A stretch of 64,000 nt of DNA from Rhyacophila brunnea (GCA_022495005.1 JAGYXB010001966.1:186001-250000); one strand, 5' to 3'. Positions 19,172 through 29,672 are shown, numbered from the stretch's first letter. The notes: a model not told the origin generated them from the letters alone. A program made the numbers and translations.

Positions 19172-19905
19172 TGCTTTTCCCTCCAACACCCGCCACGTCT
19201 CCACACCCGTTATGCAGGCGTATAACGTGGCGTAACGAACGATAAGCGCTGTTCAAATTTGTGCCGAAAGTGTCCCAGGAGCAACTTCCCAAGACCTTGG
19301 TTGGCGTGCACTAGAGTGTGCGTGATCCCTAATTCCATATAATGTATTACGGTCAATTCTCGATGAGAAAAGACCTTCTCGCTTGCCGTATAATGCCGCA
19401 AACTTTTTAAAAGCTGAGAAATTTTCCCTCGTAGATACCAAGTCGCAATGGCCGACCGGTCCAACTGAGGGTCGGACCGACTTGAGAAGCTCTTCCCTTT
19501 CAACCGACATATAGGGACACTCCCAGAGGATGTGATCGGCATCCTGCAATTCGCCACATAAGCAAGTCGGAGATTCTATTAGGCCAAGCTGACAGAGCTT
19601 GGAGGCAAAACCACCGTGTCCGGTTAAGAACTGAGACGTCCAATGGTCTGGAGTCAATATGGTTATCTCCATGCGCCACTTAATATTAGGAAAGAACACA
19701 TGCGTTTGTCTGCCCTTGGAAGAAGTGGTCCATCGCCCCTGCCACACACGCAGCGCCGTGTCATACGCCAGGTCGCGTACAATAACTTTTCGAGCGCACC
19801 GGCTCATGGATCCAAAACCTAAAGGCGGCGATATAAAGATACCGCCAACCTCCGCCCCCAGACCCCCAAGCAAGGCGGTCGTGGCACCACGGACCTGAAT
19901 CCACT
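19172..19905 (-). pseudogene. R1-like LINE (second subfamily), ORF2 C-terminus and 3' UTR
   Basis: The minus-strand frame gives SSKGRQTHVFFPNIKWRMEI, TPDHWTSQFLTGHGGFASKL, CLCGELQDADHILWECPYMS and FSAFKKFAALYGKREGLFSS. These line up with residues 670-788 of the 9217-11592 frame (GRHTYTFFPNIQWRMEI, CPCGGEIQDANHILWEC) but are clearly diverged, and a residue is missing after CLCGE. The frame then reads on into 3'-UTR sequence, so the original stop is gone or shifted. The 3' end has GCGTATAACGTGGCGTAACG and CCAACACCCGCCACGTCTCC (plus-strand sense), shared with 43228-43345. The rest of the RT is missing. Confidence 0.85.
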
Positions 19906-19934
19906 ACAGTCCATGATCTGTGTCCAAACGCACA

Positions 19935-20035
19935 TTGAATTTTGCCAGACCCGGGATTCAAACCTGAGATCCTTGAATTATGAAGTACTTACATACGTTA
20001 ATACTCGGCCATCATGGGCGCTGACCACTTTAATT
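19935..20035 (-). mobile_element. SINE head fragment
   Basis: On the minus strand: GGCCGAGTATTAACGTATGT, then a B-box-like GGTTTGAATCCCGGGTCTGG and CAAAATTC. It lies end to end with the R1-like fragment. The body and tail of the SINE are missing. Confidence 0.6.
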
Positions 20036-20779
20036 ACTTGTACAAATGCAATACATTCGAAAAGTTAAACTTTTAACTTCAGAACTTTTTTGTATATCAA
20101 AATATACCTTACTTAATTGGTATCAACATTGAATGTAGTCGCTTAGTAAACTTTGTGAGTTTCATCAATATTAGTTCATTTATAATATAACAACAGAGCC
20201 AAAAAACCTATATGTTGTACTTATAACAGAAAAAGATAAAACGCTCATCAAAATGCAAATATTTAAAAATAACAGACGGTTGTCTATCTTGACTATCAAA
20301 GGTTGATGACTAACTTGCAGTACACTTCTGTATCCTGAGTCAGCCGTATCAAATCTCCAATACCTTGAATATTGAGTCACGTACGGACTATCCACGCATT
20401 TGCTGCGCTCTATCTTTCCCTGTATTATGAGTTGGAGTAGGTACATCATATGTCTACTAACACATTATATTATAGATTAAATGACTTGAAGAAAATTTGA
20501 CAGTTAGTCGGCAACAATCAATATATAATTTGAAAACACCTATAATAGAAAAAAAAACACTAAAAAAATACGACACCCAGTGGGTCTCACACTCACATCC
20601 ACTAGATTTGTGCCAATTTACTTTGCCAAATGGAGCCATGTGCATGATATCTTATTAAGATGAAATTAATTAGTAATTGTAACATTTTGGAGTGCGTTGA
20701 CAAATTGTGCTAAACTTTGGCTTTCGGCTTTCACTTATCTACCTTACTTTACTAATATTAAAACTCTTATAAAAAAGAA
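20036..20779. other. Unassigned stretch
   Basis: AT-rich, with frames of 89 and 62 codons on the minus strand that carry no motif. CACCCAGTGGGTCTCACACT at 20575-20594 looks like part of a further tRNA-like sequence but is too decayed to call. Confidence 0.35.
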
Positions 20780-20855
20780 CGCCCAGTGTGACTCGATCCT
20801 GCGCATACTCTTTTTGCGACAATAATATGATATACCAATTGAGCGATATGGGACC
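20780..20855 (-). repeat. tRNA-like sequence (pseudo-tRNA or SINE head)
   Basis: On the minus strand GGTCCCATATCGCTCAATTG with GTATATC resembles a tRNA 5' half and A box, and GCAGGATCGAGTCACACTG a T arm with a degenerate B box. The acceptor ends could pair partly (GTCCCA against TGGGC). The anticodon arm is not well formed, so a working tRNA is unlikely. Confidence 0.4.
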
Positions 20856-21693
20856 TATTTAATTATGACAAAGTTAACTAGTAGTTTTTATATTTTAAAG
20901 TGCTTTAAAAATACGTTTATTTTTCGCTATCGGCTTTTGTGTTTTTTAAAACAATCACTGCTGAACTTTTAATTACCACATTTAAATAACACGTTAATTA
21001 TATCTAATGGCCAAATACTCCAAACGCGCCAGTCGCAGTGTTAGCCCTAAATGAGTTAAGGTATCAATTACTTTAGTTATTAACAGGTTAACTAACTCAT
21101 TGATCGACTTGCATTAACAAAAATAGTTTAATTAAATAGTAATTTAAAAACTGATTCAAGTATGCTAGTTAGCTTGCAAAAAAATAATCATTCAATGCAA
21201 TAGAGATTGAAAAATTAAAAATAGGTAAGTTTATTACTCTGATAATTTATCAATGCTGTTGTGAGAGTCCCCTGAAAACGGATTTTGCGACATCCGCCGG
21301 ATAAACCTCCCATTTAATATAAAAGGGAAAACCCAAAATGAAGTATGCACACAGTCCGTCAATGTCTCGCAAGACACTCCTTTAAATAAACTCCATTGAA
21401 TATTTTCCTATACCATCAATGACGAAATGGGATTTCCCCTTAAGGAAGAAACATGAAAAATCTATTGCGAAAAATGTATAGACGACGTACGGTTCAGTTG
21501 CTCTAGAGGGGAAAATTGATTCTTTGAACGAGAGGTAAAATAAAAATCATTATTTATAATTTACATCATTATTCATGATCCAAACTTTTTTTGAAGTTAT
21601 ACTTCTTTAGGCGCGTTTGGAAAATCAGATCAGACTGTATTTTTTGCGTGTGACATGTAACACAAAATTTATTTTTTCACACAAAAAAAACAC
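20856..21693. other. Stretch without identified feature
   Basis: AT-rich. 21260-21530 is a little more mixed in composition, without a frame or shared repeat. Confidence 0.35.
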
Positions 21694-21762
21694 ACTCGAT
21701 TGGATTCGAACCCAATAATTGTTCGGTTATCAGCCGAACGCACAACCATTACGCCACAGAAT
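21694..21762 (-). repeat. tRNA-like sequence with GAT anticodon loop
   Basis: On the minus strand a good anticodon arm is present: GTTCGG, loop CTGATAA, CCGAAC. A near-perfect B box GGGTTCGAATCC follows, and GGCGTAATGGTTGTGC stands for the D arm. The T loop is one base too long and the acceptor ends do not pair, so this is more likely a tRNA pseudogene or SINE head than a working tRNA-Ile. Confidence 0.45.
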
Positions 21763-22235
21763 GATACTGCAATCGTGACTATTATACAGTATATAGTTTA
21801 TAACTGTTCCATTGCTAGGCAGCGAAGTTGTTATTGTCGGCCATTTGCAATTCCTTACGTAAACAAATTATTAAATGTCATAGTGGCAGTTGCTACTTTA
21901 AAAATAAAAACAACCATAAATAATTATATAATTTAGTAATATAAGTTAAAGTGTATATAAATAAACCAACGGCGTTCTAATAAGCGATCCTTTTTCTTGA
22001 GTGTGTAATTTAACAAAATAATTAAGGGCTAGTCGAAGAATCTAGTTTATCATAAGTTTTGTTTTTGTTTTGTTACGCTAAATAAGTATAACTTCTAACG
22101 CGCGTACATAAGTACACTCACCGATTTTTCTCTGATATAAAGCATTTATTGAGAATTGATACTGCTTACTTAGGTACTCTTTGTCAAGAATTTCCAACCA
22201 AACCACCAAAAAGTCAATTCATGATTCATTAAAAT

Positions 22236-22478
22236 GCGTGTCTGGAACTTTGTACGTATGCAGTTCGCCGTATCACACTTCACCGTGAAATGTTGTATCG
22301 GAAATGTGGTCGTATATTAAAGACCGTCCACCCTCTTTGGGTCGTATATTTCTGAGATAAAATTCATGTCTAAATAAATCACGTTTATTGGTTTACAGGA
22401 AGCCAGCGGGAAACAAATTTTGAAAATAGCCGATATACTTGATTATTTGTTAGGTTAGGTTAGGTTTTCATTCTTGAA
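22236..22478 (+). mobile_element. MULE-like element, left half only
   Basis: It starts CGTGTCTGGAACTTTGTACG, then GCAGTTCGCCGTATCACAC, TTAAAGACCGTCCACCCTCT, TTTACAGGAAGCCAGCGGG and AAAATAGCCGATATACTTGA, all as in 7761-8159. After a short GTTAGG run (22449-22467) similarity stops. The right end CATGTAACC and a second TSD copy were not found. Confidence 0.75.
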
Positions 22479-22676
22479 GGAACATTATTGTCTGCAATGC
22501 TCCACCAACAACTCGTATTTTTTTTTATCCCGGTGCTATATGGATACAGTCATTGTATATATTGCAACTGAGGTATTTTATAAGGTCCAACCTCTTTACA
22601 AACCTGTCGTCAAGTTTTTGATTACTTATGACAATAAAATTGATTTGTTTGCAAATCAATTGAAGACCATAATATA

Positions 22677-22685
22677 TTTTACTAT
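22677..22685 (+). repeat. 9-bp TSD, left copy
   Basis: TTTTACTAT, exact partner at 23087-23095. Confidence 0.85.
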
Positions 22686-23086
22686 CGTATCCGGAAATTT
22701 GTACGTAAACAGTTCACCGCAGGACACTTATTCGTGCGCCGCAGTACGTGAAACATGAGTTCGTGTAAAATTTAATCAAATGACGAGTTCTTCGTTGAAC
22801 ATTTCACCGTAGAGTATATTTGTACGTATGCTACAACATGTGGCGAATTTTATGAGATGTCTTTACTAGGTTATGTTAGGTTAGGTCAGGGTTAATCTAA
22901 TTGGACCAGTACTATTTGCAAACTATCGCCGCATTTTGTAAGATACGTACGAATGTATTCCACGGTGGAATGTTCGACGAAGAACTCGTCATTTGATAAA
23001 ATGTTATACGAACTCATGTTTCATGTGCTGCGGCGCACGAATAAGTGTCCCACGATGAACTGCATACGTACAACTTACATGTAACC
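22686..23086. mobile_element. MULE-like element with about 120-bp terminal inverted repeats
   Basis: Flanked by perfect TTTTACTAT duplications. It starts CGTATCCGGAAATTTGTACG and ends CAACTTACATGTAACC. Left arm (22702-22820) and right arm (about 22953-23072) are inverted: left has CAGGACACTTATTCGTGCGC and AATGACGAGTTCTTCGTTGA, right has GCGCACGAATAAGTGTCCCA and CGACGAAGAACTCGTCATTT. The spacer holds TTAGGTTAGGTCAGGG. Long subterminal inverted repeats with a 9-bp TSD are typical of Mutator-like elements; it has no transposase, so it is non-autonomous. Confidence 0.88.
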
Positions 23087-23095
23087 TTTTACTAT
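23087..23095 (+). repeat. 9-bp TSD, right copy
   Basis: TTTTACTAT, identical to 22677-22685. Confidence 0.85.
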
Positions 23096-23371
23096 ATGAT
23101 GTTTATTTGGCCAATTAAAACTGGCTTTCTATATAAATGAAGCAATTTAAAAAATATTGGGTACCCGTGATCTAAGAATTCAAGATTGTTTGTGAAAATA
23201 ATACTACCAATCAGCTATGACAGTCGAATCAAACATTTAAACCCTAAGATATTCGCTAAATAAATCTTATTTGCTTTCGTAGAGACAGAAAAAGTATTCG
23301 TAGAATCTCACTCAAATAAGATGGCATCGGATTTGTTAGTTTAAAAGTTAAACAGAATAAAAATAATTACG

Positions 23372-23440
23372 TTTGCGGTCAGTTGTTTGAATAAAAGCAC
23401 TCACTTGAGAGGGTCCGGGTTCGATTCCCGTCTCTTAGGG
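23372..23440 (+). repeat. tRNA-like sequence, B-box part
   Basis: GGTCCGGGTTCGATTCCCGT (23412-23431) is a textbook T arm and B box. The preceding 40 bases could be a decayed anticodon arm. The D arm and acceptor are not recognisable. Confidence 0.35.
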
Positions 23441-24896
23441 ACCCTTTTGTGGGGATAATGGGTTTACTCCAGTGGCGTGGGTCATACCCTTAAATAATTA
23501 ATCAACGGTTAACATATTATTGTCACCCTCGGGTATTTACATAACGTATTTTCAATGAATTATCAAATGAATAGATTGGGACATGGGTTTCCAACCACTT
23601 TATAGTCGCGGCCCGTTTTAACTACAGTCAAGTACACTGCACCCCCAGAAACGTATACGTAATACGTAAAAAGACAATTTTAATCGGACAAAGAAAACTC
23701 GTTAAAAGTTATTATTAATTACTATATCAGGCATATCCAAGCTTCAAGAAGGTTGTGATATAATACACCGTATCAAAACTGTCATTCTTCATCCTGAATA
23801 GACGTACTATATTTGGCTTAGCCATTACAAATTCAACAAAACTTTTCTTACATCACAATAAATAAATAAATACTTACTAAATTTTCCATTCGTAAAAATG
23901 ATAAGTTTTGTTATTAACAATAACGTTTTATTCACAAAACACACGTTGCCAAATGGAGCTCCGCACATTGGTGGAATGCGACTTTTTAGTATAAAAAAAA
24001 GGTCTAGTGTTGCTAGAAACAAATCGCATGCGTCTCGGGCTGCGAGTCGAAGCCACTAGTACGCATACGCACACGCTAAGAATTGGTAATTTTTATACGG
24101 ACTCGCCGGTCGCCGCTTCCCATACATATCCACGTTTCGAGACGTTACGCGCAATTGTCGCTAGGCGCCTATGTGCGTAGTCTTCATAAGCGACATCGCT
24201 GCGACGTTCCTAGAAGGTTTGATTTATGGCTGTGTGGCAGACGGGCGAGGTTAGATGTGCGAGTCAGCTAAAGTGCAGGAAGTCACATATTTTTCTCACT
24301 CCTACGGGAGGCCCTGAGTGATGCAATATGAATCAAGCAATACGACGAGGTCACACAGATTTTCTCATGAAACTACTTTCACGTAAGCTGGTCAAGATAG
24401 TTAATTCTTCCCTCAGTGATATAATATTAGATTACAACTGAGTGTATATGCTTTTACGTTTTCACGACTAAATTCTTATAATCATATGATGCGATTGACC
24501 AAAATACATTCCGCGATTGACGCGTTGGACATGCCTGACCTATCAATCAATTAATTTTCTCCCACCTCATCACCCATGTTCACGCCATGTGAATTTCCAA
24601 TCCACATATTTTTGTTCACGTTACTGTTTTTTTCATATGGATTATCAATCATTTTAATATATTTTACATTCACATTTACTAGTCTTTGTTTACTTTTTAC
24701 GTTACACCTTCCATTATCTTTTTAAGCTTATTTTTTTTATCTTTTCTACCGGTAACAGTTTTTTTATGTACTACATTTTTATTTATTATTTTAACCTAAT
24801 ACTAATTTTTAGTTTATTATTAAAGTGAACATACATAATTTGAAAAATTCCATGCATATACCCACTAGCAAAATCTGTTTTAGAAAAAAACGATAC
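23441..24896. other. Unassigned stretch
   Basis: AT-rich apart from 24020-24270, which is CpG-rich and includes a 62-codon arginine-rich frame (24083-24271). That frame has no recognisable domain, and the arginine content follows from CG-rich DNA. 24540-24830 is pyrimidine-rich and T-rich. Confidence 0.35.
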
Positions 24897-25463
24897 CAGT
24901 GGGTCTATTCTATACTTATCGACCGCTAAAGTGATAGATATTATCAAGCTTAGGGTAGGTACGTATCAAAGTATTAGCACTTATTGCAACAATTACAACC
25001 AACGTATTTTAGGGCCCGTTTCAGACAGGTCACCGGTGTCGCGCTCGATGTAATATAGGAGGTCTTTGTATTCGAATAAACGGGCATTTGTATTATGTTT
25101 ATGAACGCCCGAGAGCTAATGAGTCAACGCATAATTTTGCGTTATAAATTAGAACATAATTAAAACTGGCTGCGGTAATAAAAAAAAATGTATCGGCGGC
25201 TGGAGAATGTAGCGGCCGACGGAAACGTGTACCGGACACGCGTTGACTCATTATCCTGGAGCGTTCATAAACATAATACAAAGGCCCCTTTATTCGAATG
25301 CAAAGGTCTCCTTATTATATACGAGCGCGACACCTGTGACCCGTCTGAAACTGGTCTAATTGTTACAACAAGTGCTAATACTTTGATACAAACCTACCCT
25401 AAGTTTGATAATATTTATCACTTTATCACTTTAGCGGTCGATAAGTACAGAATAGACCCACTG
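24897..25463. mobile_element. Family A foldback MITE, copy 2, interrupted by another element
   Basis: Its ends, CAGTGGGTCTATTCTATACT and CAGAATAGACCCACTG, match the 925-1236 copy. Left arm 24897-25010 and right arm 25357-25463 are inverted (left TTAGCACTTATTGCAACAAT, right ATTGTTACAACAAGTGCTAA). Where copy 1 has a palindromic centre, this copy has a different inverted-repeat element of about 345 bp. It is therefore a nest, with the outer element the older. Confidence 0.85.
25011..25356. mobile_element. Family E MITE nested in family A
   Basis: Long inverted arms: left GGGCCCGTTTCAGACAGGTC, GGTGTCGCGCTCG, GTATTATGTTTATGAACGCC and AATGAGTCAACGC; right, inverted, GCGTTGACTCATT, GCGTTCATAAACATAATAC, CGAGCGCGACACCTGTGACC and CGTCTGAAACTGG. 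Arms are about 125 bp. The GGGCCCGTTTCA-type end is reminiscent of hAT-like MITEs, but no duplication could be fixed, so the class stays open. Confidence 0.8.
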
Positions 25464-25465
25464 AG

Positions 25466-25815
25466 GCCTCTGACGGGACTTAAACCTGTAACCGCTGGAT
25501 TCACGCCAATGTGATTTTCCAATTAAGTTACGAGCATCCTACTTAATTACGACGATTTTAACTTGTAGTACTGAAATGAAGTGCTTATCAAATTGCGTTA
25601 CTGATCCGTGACGTTGGTAAGTAATTAAGGCATTTAATTGATACATACCTATATTTAATATACACAAACCGATAGCCATGTTGCAACGCAATTTGATAAG
25701 CATTTCATGTAATTACTATTTAAAATCGTCGTTATTAAGTAGGATGCCCGTAGCTTAATTGGAGAAGCATACTGGTGCAAATCCAGCGGTTACAGGTTGA
25801 AGTCCAGTCGGGTGT
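25466..25815. repeat. Inverted pair of tRNA-like sequences (foldback)
   Basis: Arms 25471-25600 and 25684-25813 are inverted around an 83-bp spacer. On the plus strand the right arm reads ATTTGATAAGCATTTCATG, AAAATCGTCGTTATTAAGTA, then a tRNA-like unit: GCCCGTAGCTTAATTGGAGA, AGCATACTGGTGCAAATCCA, GCGGTTACAGGTTGAAGTCC and AGTCGGGTG. The left arm carries the same unit on the minus strand (TTAATTGG, AATCCAGCGGTTACAGG, TTTAAGTCCCGTC). The D-arm style TAGCTTAATTGG and T arm ACAGG-TTNAAGT-CC are tRNA-like, but the anticodon loop is off register in both copies. It begins 3 bp after the family A element ends. Confidence 0.75.
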
Positions 25816-25883
25816 CGTTTTACTTTATAACAAAAGATTTTTTCTAGTGGGTAACATGCATGATATGTTTTCAAATTATCTTA

Positions 25884-26335
25884 TTCTTCTTCTTCTTCCA
25901 CCCTGTCACGTCCCAACATTGGGGCATAGGGCGAGCACAAGTTGGCGCCACTTCCCTCGGTCCGTCGCCAACTTTTGCGCCTCCCGCCATGTCAAGCCTG
26001 CAGCACGTAGGTCGCTCTTGTAGCACCGCTGCAGGGTGAGGGAGGGCCGGCCACGGCGACGGAACCCTTGACGCTGTGCCACAAGGGTGCGAAGTGTCGC
26101 ACTCTTTGGCGGCATCCGGAATACGTGACCCAGCCACGTAAAGCGTCGAAGTTACCGGATGCTGCTGTGTTTGCTCACGAACTCGGGTATTTGTAACGCG
26201 GTCGTACCAATGTACCCTAAGATTCGGCGGAGACATCGATTCTCAAATCTCAAAAACCGAGACTTTTGAAGCTTAGTAAGATGCCGTGTCTCACAGCAAT
26301 ACAGGAATATTACAGCCAATCAGAATGTTACATTC
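25884..26335 (-). pseudogene. LINE ORF2 C-terminal fragment (family L2)
   Basis: Minus-strand frames give LRVHWYDRVTNTRVREQTQQ, then, after a frameshift, GHVFRMPPKSATLRTLVAQR, QGFRRRGRPSLTLQRCYKSD and DRGKWRQLVLALCPNVGT. This is the post-RT region of a common insect LINE. A copy in the same orientation at 62797-63250 is nearly identical. The 3' end goes into a GAAGAAGAAGAAT tail (25884-25900 on the plus strand as TTCTTC repeats). Frames are broken and there is no RT core. Confidence 0.82.
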
Positions 26336-26744
26336 TGAAGTCTTGTGAATTATTCGTCGAATAAAAGAACTAGTTTTTTTTATATTATTTAGTGTTTAAA
26401 AAAATAATTATACGTGAATATGTCCTTAAAGAATGTAGGTACAAATTAGGCAGTTTTTATTAATTTATACGTGTGTCGTTTTCAATTAACGAACTATCTA
26501 TTATAGGGTCTAGTTCTAGTACAAGCATACATACACTTGGGAGCAAACAAAATATAATCAAAGTGTAAAAACTGTTTATGAAATTCTATTAATCCTGCGG
26601 GCCCATTAGATGACCTGGTTGGTGGGTTAATCACCAGACGTTTTTCATGTAGAGCGATCCCCTCAGAGAAAACAAAATTAATGGAAACTCTAAAGTAGCT
26701 TGCCGGTACTTGTAGCCATCTGGATTCCGGTGCCCTGGGAGTCC

Positions 26745-26890
26745 GCTACATACAGTCTACAGAGTGTATACGTTGGAGCTACGGACTGATAGTATCACCT
26801 GGAATGACGCAAGAAAACTGGCGAGCGACAGGGATTATTGGAGTCAACCTGTGGTGTTCATATGCTCCAACTAAGGGGCTGACATATTTA
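26745..26890 (+). pseudogene. LINE ORF2 C-terminal scrap (family L3)
   Basis: Plus-strand frame RVYTLELRTDSITWNDARKL, then ASDRDYWSQPVVFICSN, a stop, GADIF. It lines up with RVYTAELRSYWNNAGGLASDSDSWRRLVVSICSNYGAD-type sequence at 46778-47005 (minus). The premature stop shows decay. It lies 15 bp from an oppositely oriented SINE. Confidence 0.7.
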
Positions 26891-26904
26891 AAGACAGATA
26901 TCCC

Positions 26905-27090
26905 CGACCATGTCCGATCCTAATAAGATCATATGGGCCTCCACAGAGTGGAGGTATGTATTAACAGATTTTGTTTAACAGAGAAATAACTCTGACTCAT
27001 ACAAAAAATGAAAAACAATATGTGCACTTGTCTCAGGATACGAACCTGGGACCCACGCCGCTATAGATCAACGCTTAAACCGCGCGGCCA
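26905..27090 (-). mobile_element. SINE copy, tRNA-Ser-like, with internal deletion
   Basis: Minus strand: GGCCGCGCGGTTTAAGCGTT, GATCTATAGCG, B-box region GGTTCGTATCCTGAG, ACAAGTGCACATATTG, then GTGGAGGCCCATATGATC, TTATTAGGATCGGACATGGT. The middle part of the body (around CCATTTCTCG) is replaced by a shortened sequence. Confidence 0.8.
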
Positions 27091-28675
27091 AGAATGCTAA
27101 AAAGTTTCGTGATTCAGATAAAACTTACTTAAGAAAATATTCGTCACGAGTAGATGAAATGTTCAGATAGCAATGGTGGATTGGTGAGGTGAGGCATATA
27201 ACCGTTGTCGATTGCGTGCTATTAATAAAATTGAATTACGAGAAGAGTATTTGCTTCATAATTCTGCACTCCGCTCTAGGATGAAAATGATGTAATATAT
27301 TCTGAAAATATTTTATTTATATTATCAATTTATTTATTTTTATTACTTCATAATATTATTACAAGTAAATATCATTTTATCTAATTTTATGCGTACCTCG
27401 CAATCAATTAAAGAGGCGTATCAGTGTAGTAAAAAGTGAAAAAAAATTATATTATATAAAGTCATCTCATAAAAAATTGAATTCTGTATATCTGTCTATT
27501 TTTTTATTTCCGAATTTAACGCGAATAAATGTCGCTAGTATCTTAAGACAATCGAGCAGTAGGCATGCCACAGGGCACCGTTGTTCTAAATCGGAGTGTT
27601 TATAGATATATTGGGAAAAGCTACAAAATCCGAATCAATTTCGTTTTACTCGTTTTATTCGGCGACGCCACTGTGAAAGACCATAGGGATTAAGGTTTGA
27701 CCTTTCCCTAGCATGGGGATTTGGCAGGATGTGGATGGAAATAAAGCAAACGCACACATTCTACTTTCATGCTTATTAGTTTCGGAAATTTGGAGGTGTT
27801 GACACTAGAGAAATATTTGAATTTCGAGTAATTTGTTTGAGCATATTATTATAATATTATTTTGACAGCTAAAAGAACAGTATATCATAGCTAAGAGTAA
27901 AGTATTTGTATTGAGCCCAGGGCCGTTGCTAGGGGTATATCCGCCCGTATGTGAAATAAAATTGAACTGAAAATTATACGTAACGTGTCACGCTGACAAG
28001 AACAATGTTAGTGATATTTTTTGTGTATATTAATACGTTTTTGATAAGAAGTTGATTTTGATATGGCTTCCATTTTGGAAGTTTTTTCATGACTCAATAT
28101 TGAGCGTTCAAACAATGTATCGTCCACAGAACAGATAATAAATAGAATACCGATAGACTATATTCAATACGCCGCACGTCGAAGCAGGGTTTTTGAATGT
28201 GTGAATGTCCTACGAAAATGAAGCACGCATTATGCACGTGCAATAGTGTGTGTAATACACCAATATTAAATGAGCGTAAATGCATAAACCGAGAGCAGTT
28301 TTTAGTATTCGAAGTACAACGTATTCGACACATGTGTAAGTTTAACCCGGCTTCTTCCTTACTCGAGACGGTTACCTGCCATCGCCTTACCCGTTGGGTA
28401 TTTTAGTTTCCATTATTTCTGAGTTCCCTGGTATCGTCTATACTGTAGTTAATGAAGAATAATTTCGTACGTAATATGGTTAATCTGAGTTTGAAAAATC
28501 ACTTCCCATAATAATTGTTTTATTAGAGTTTAGTTTCAATAATTGTGTTTATAGTTATATGTTTATTTGTCACAGTTGCGCACCGCATCGAAGAGATTTA
28601 TGTTGTTATTATAAATTATTTTTATTAAATTAAATTAAGCTTAAGCATTAAATTAAGATTACTGGTGGCGCTTTT
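27091..28675. other. Unassigned stretch
   Basis: AT-rich. CCAGGGCCGTTGCTAGGGGT at 27917-27936 resembles one end of a hAT-type MITE, but the matching end was not found. The overlapping frames at 28094-28406 are shadows of each other and neither has a motif. Confidence 0.35.
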
Positions 28676-29090
28676 GCAGTGGACTGTATTTTGATGATGC
28701 TGGTGGATTACGGATATAGGGGGGGGGGGTTACATAGAATGCCAGACACTGACCTGTTATGTTGAGAGGGCTGCGCGCTGTGGCAGTTGTGCACGCACTC
28801 ACGCACTGGTAAATAGACGGTTCGGAATGTCACTCTCACGGTTTCACTTGGTTTTGTGATGAATGGTGATGACAAGTTCAGGACGGATGATAGACATGAC
28901 GTTCACTCAAACCGTATCAGATTTAGAGCAAGGAAGGTCAAACATATGCGTTTTGAGTCACTATGTGGTTAATGATGGCTAAGCTATAACAAGCCCGCAC
29001 ACGACCGCTTTCTTGATGTCACTCGAGCTTACTCAATGTTATGCAATTACGGTTGATTGATGACCCATAATTTTTGCTGATTGCCAGATC
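28676..29090 (+). repeat. Family D dispersed repeat, copy 2
   Basis: GTGGACTGTATTTTGATGAT, a G run (28719-28730), CACGCACTCACGCACTGG, CACTCTCACGGTTTCACTTG, GATGACAAGTTC, GTTCACTCAAACCGTATCAG and GGTTGATTGATGACCCATAA follow the order in the 37190-37665 copy. The GGGAGGGCGGTTT block is replaced by the G run. Confidence 0.65.
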
Positions 29091-29209
29091 TTGTGTCAAT
29101 AATAAATAAGGATGTGAGGTAAGGTGGGGAAATAAGGAATGATGGCCACCATATTTGGCCCAACCAATTACATTAAATTATATTAGCTTACATGTTCGAA
29201 AGAAACACA

Positions 29210-29375
29210 ATGTGCGGCTCGGCTCCACAAAGTGGAGATTTTATTAACAAAATTTTGTTGTTACGAAAAATGGATGTGAACATATTATTAAGTACAAACA
29301 CACACTGAAACCCGAGACCACCACATTATACGCATGTAGTCTACTTTGTTACGGCTCGACTATCGCGGGCGTGAA
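29210..29375 (-). mobile_element. Diverged SINE copy
   Basis: On the minus strand the order is a decayed head, GGTCTCGGGTTTCAGTGTGT, then CATCCATTTTTCGTAACAAC, TTAATAAAATCTCCACTTTG and TGGAGCCGAGCCGCAC. The landmarks are those of the tRNA-Ser-like family, but divergence is high. Confidence 0.5.
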
Positions 29376-29663
29376 TTAAGATCATTATAGGATTTTAGCA
29401 TGGATACATGCTTTTGTCTTGACCTCCCGGACGGATTCGTTACGAAAAATCGCACAGGCGCAGCGGTAATGTAAAATAGTAACAAAAGTAGCGCGGCGCG
29501 AGCCATGAGAGACTTTATAACCAGCCAGCAGACCAGCATTCAGAGAATCCGTAGGCAAAGCATGTTCCATGTTTAATAATTTTAGCCGTCAGTGTTTAAG
29601 TAACCATCATCTGAGGGGCCCACGGGGAGCGGAGTTTTTTGCAAACAGCACTAGGTACTTCCT

Positions 29664-29672
29664 GGGAATTGT
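29664..29672 (+). repeat. 9-bp TSD, left copy
   Basis: GGGAATTGT, exact partner at 29832-29840 (the following CG is also shared by chance or by the element end). Confidence 0.85.

Noticed and set aside
21694..21762. Functional nuclear tRNA-Ile (GAT)
   Set aside because: Acceptor ends do not pair and the T loop is one base too long. It is kept only as a tRNA-like repeat.
22449..22467. Telomeric TTAGG repeat
   Set aside because: Only three units, and they are internal to a MULE-like element; the sibling copy at 7761 has a degenerate version.
25775..26236. Proline- and arginine-rich frames on both strands (also at 62687-63057)
   Set aside because: They are shadows in other frames of the L2 LINE C-terminal fragment, whose real frame is recognisable by RxxWxGHVxRM and DRGKWRxLV.
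27917..27936. hAT-like end CCAGGGCCGTTGCTAGGGGT
   Set aside because: No matching opposite end or 8-bp duplication was found within 2 kb on either side.
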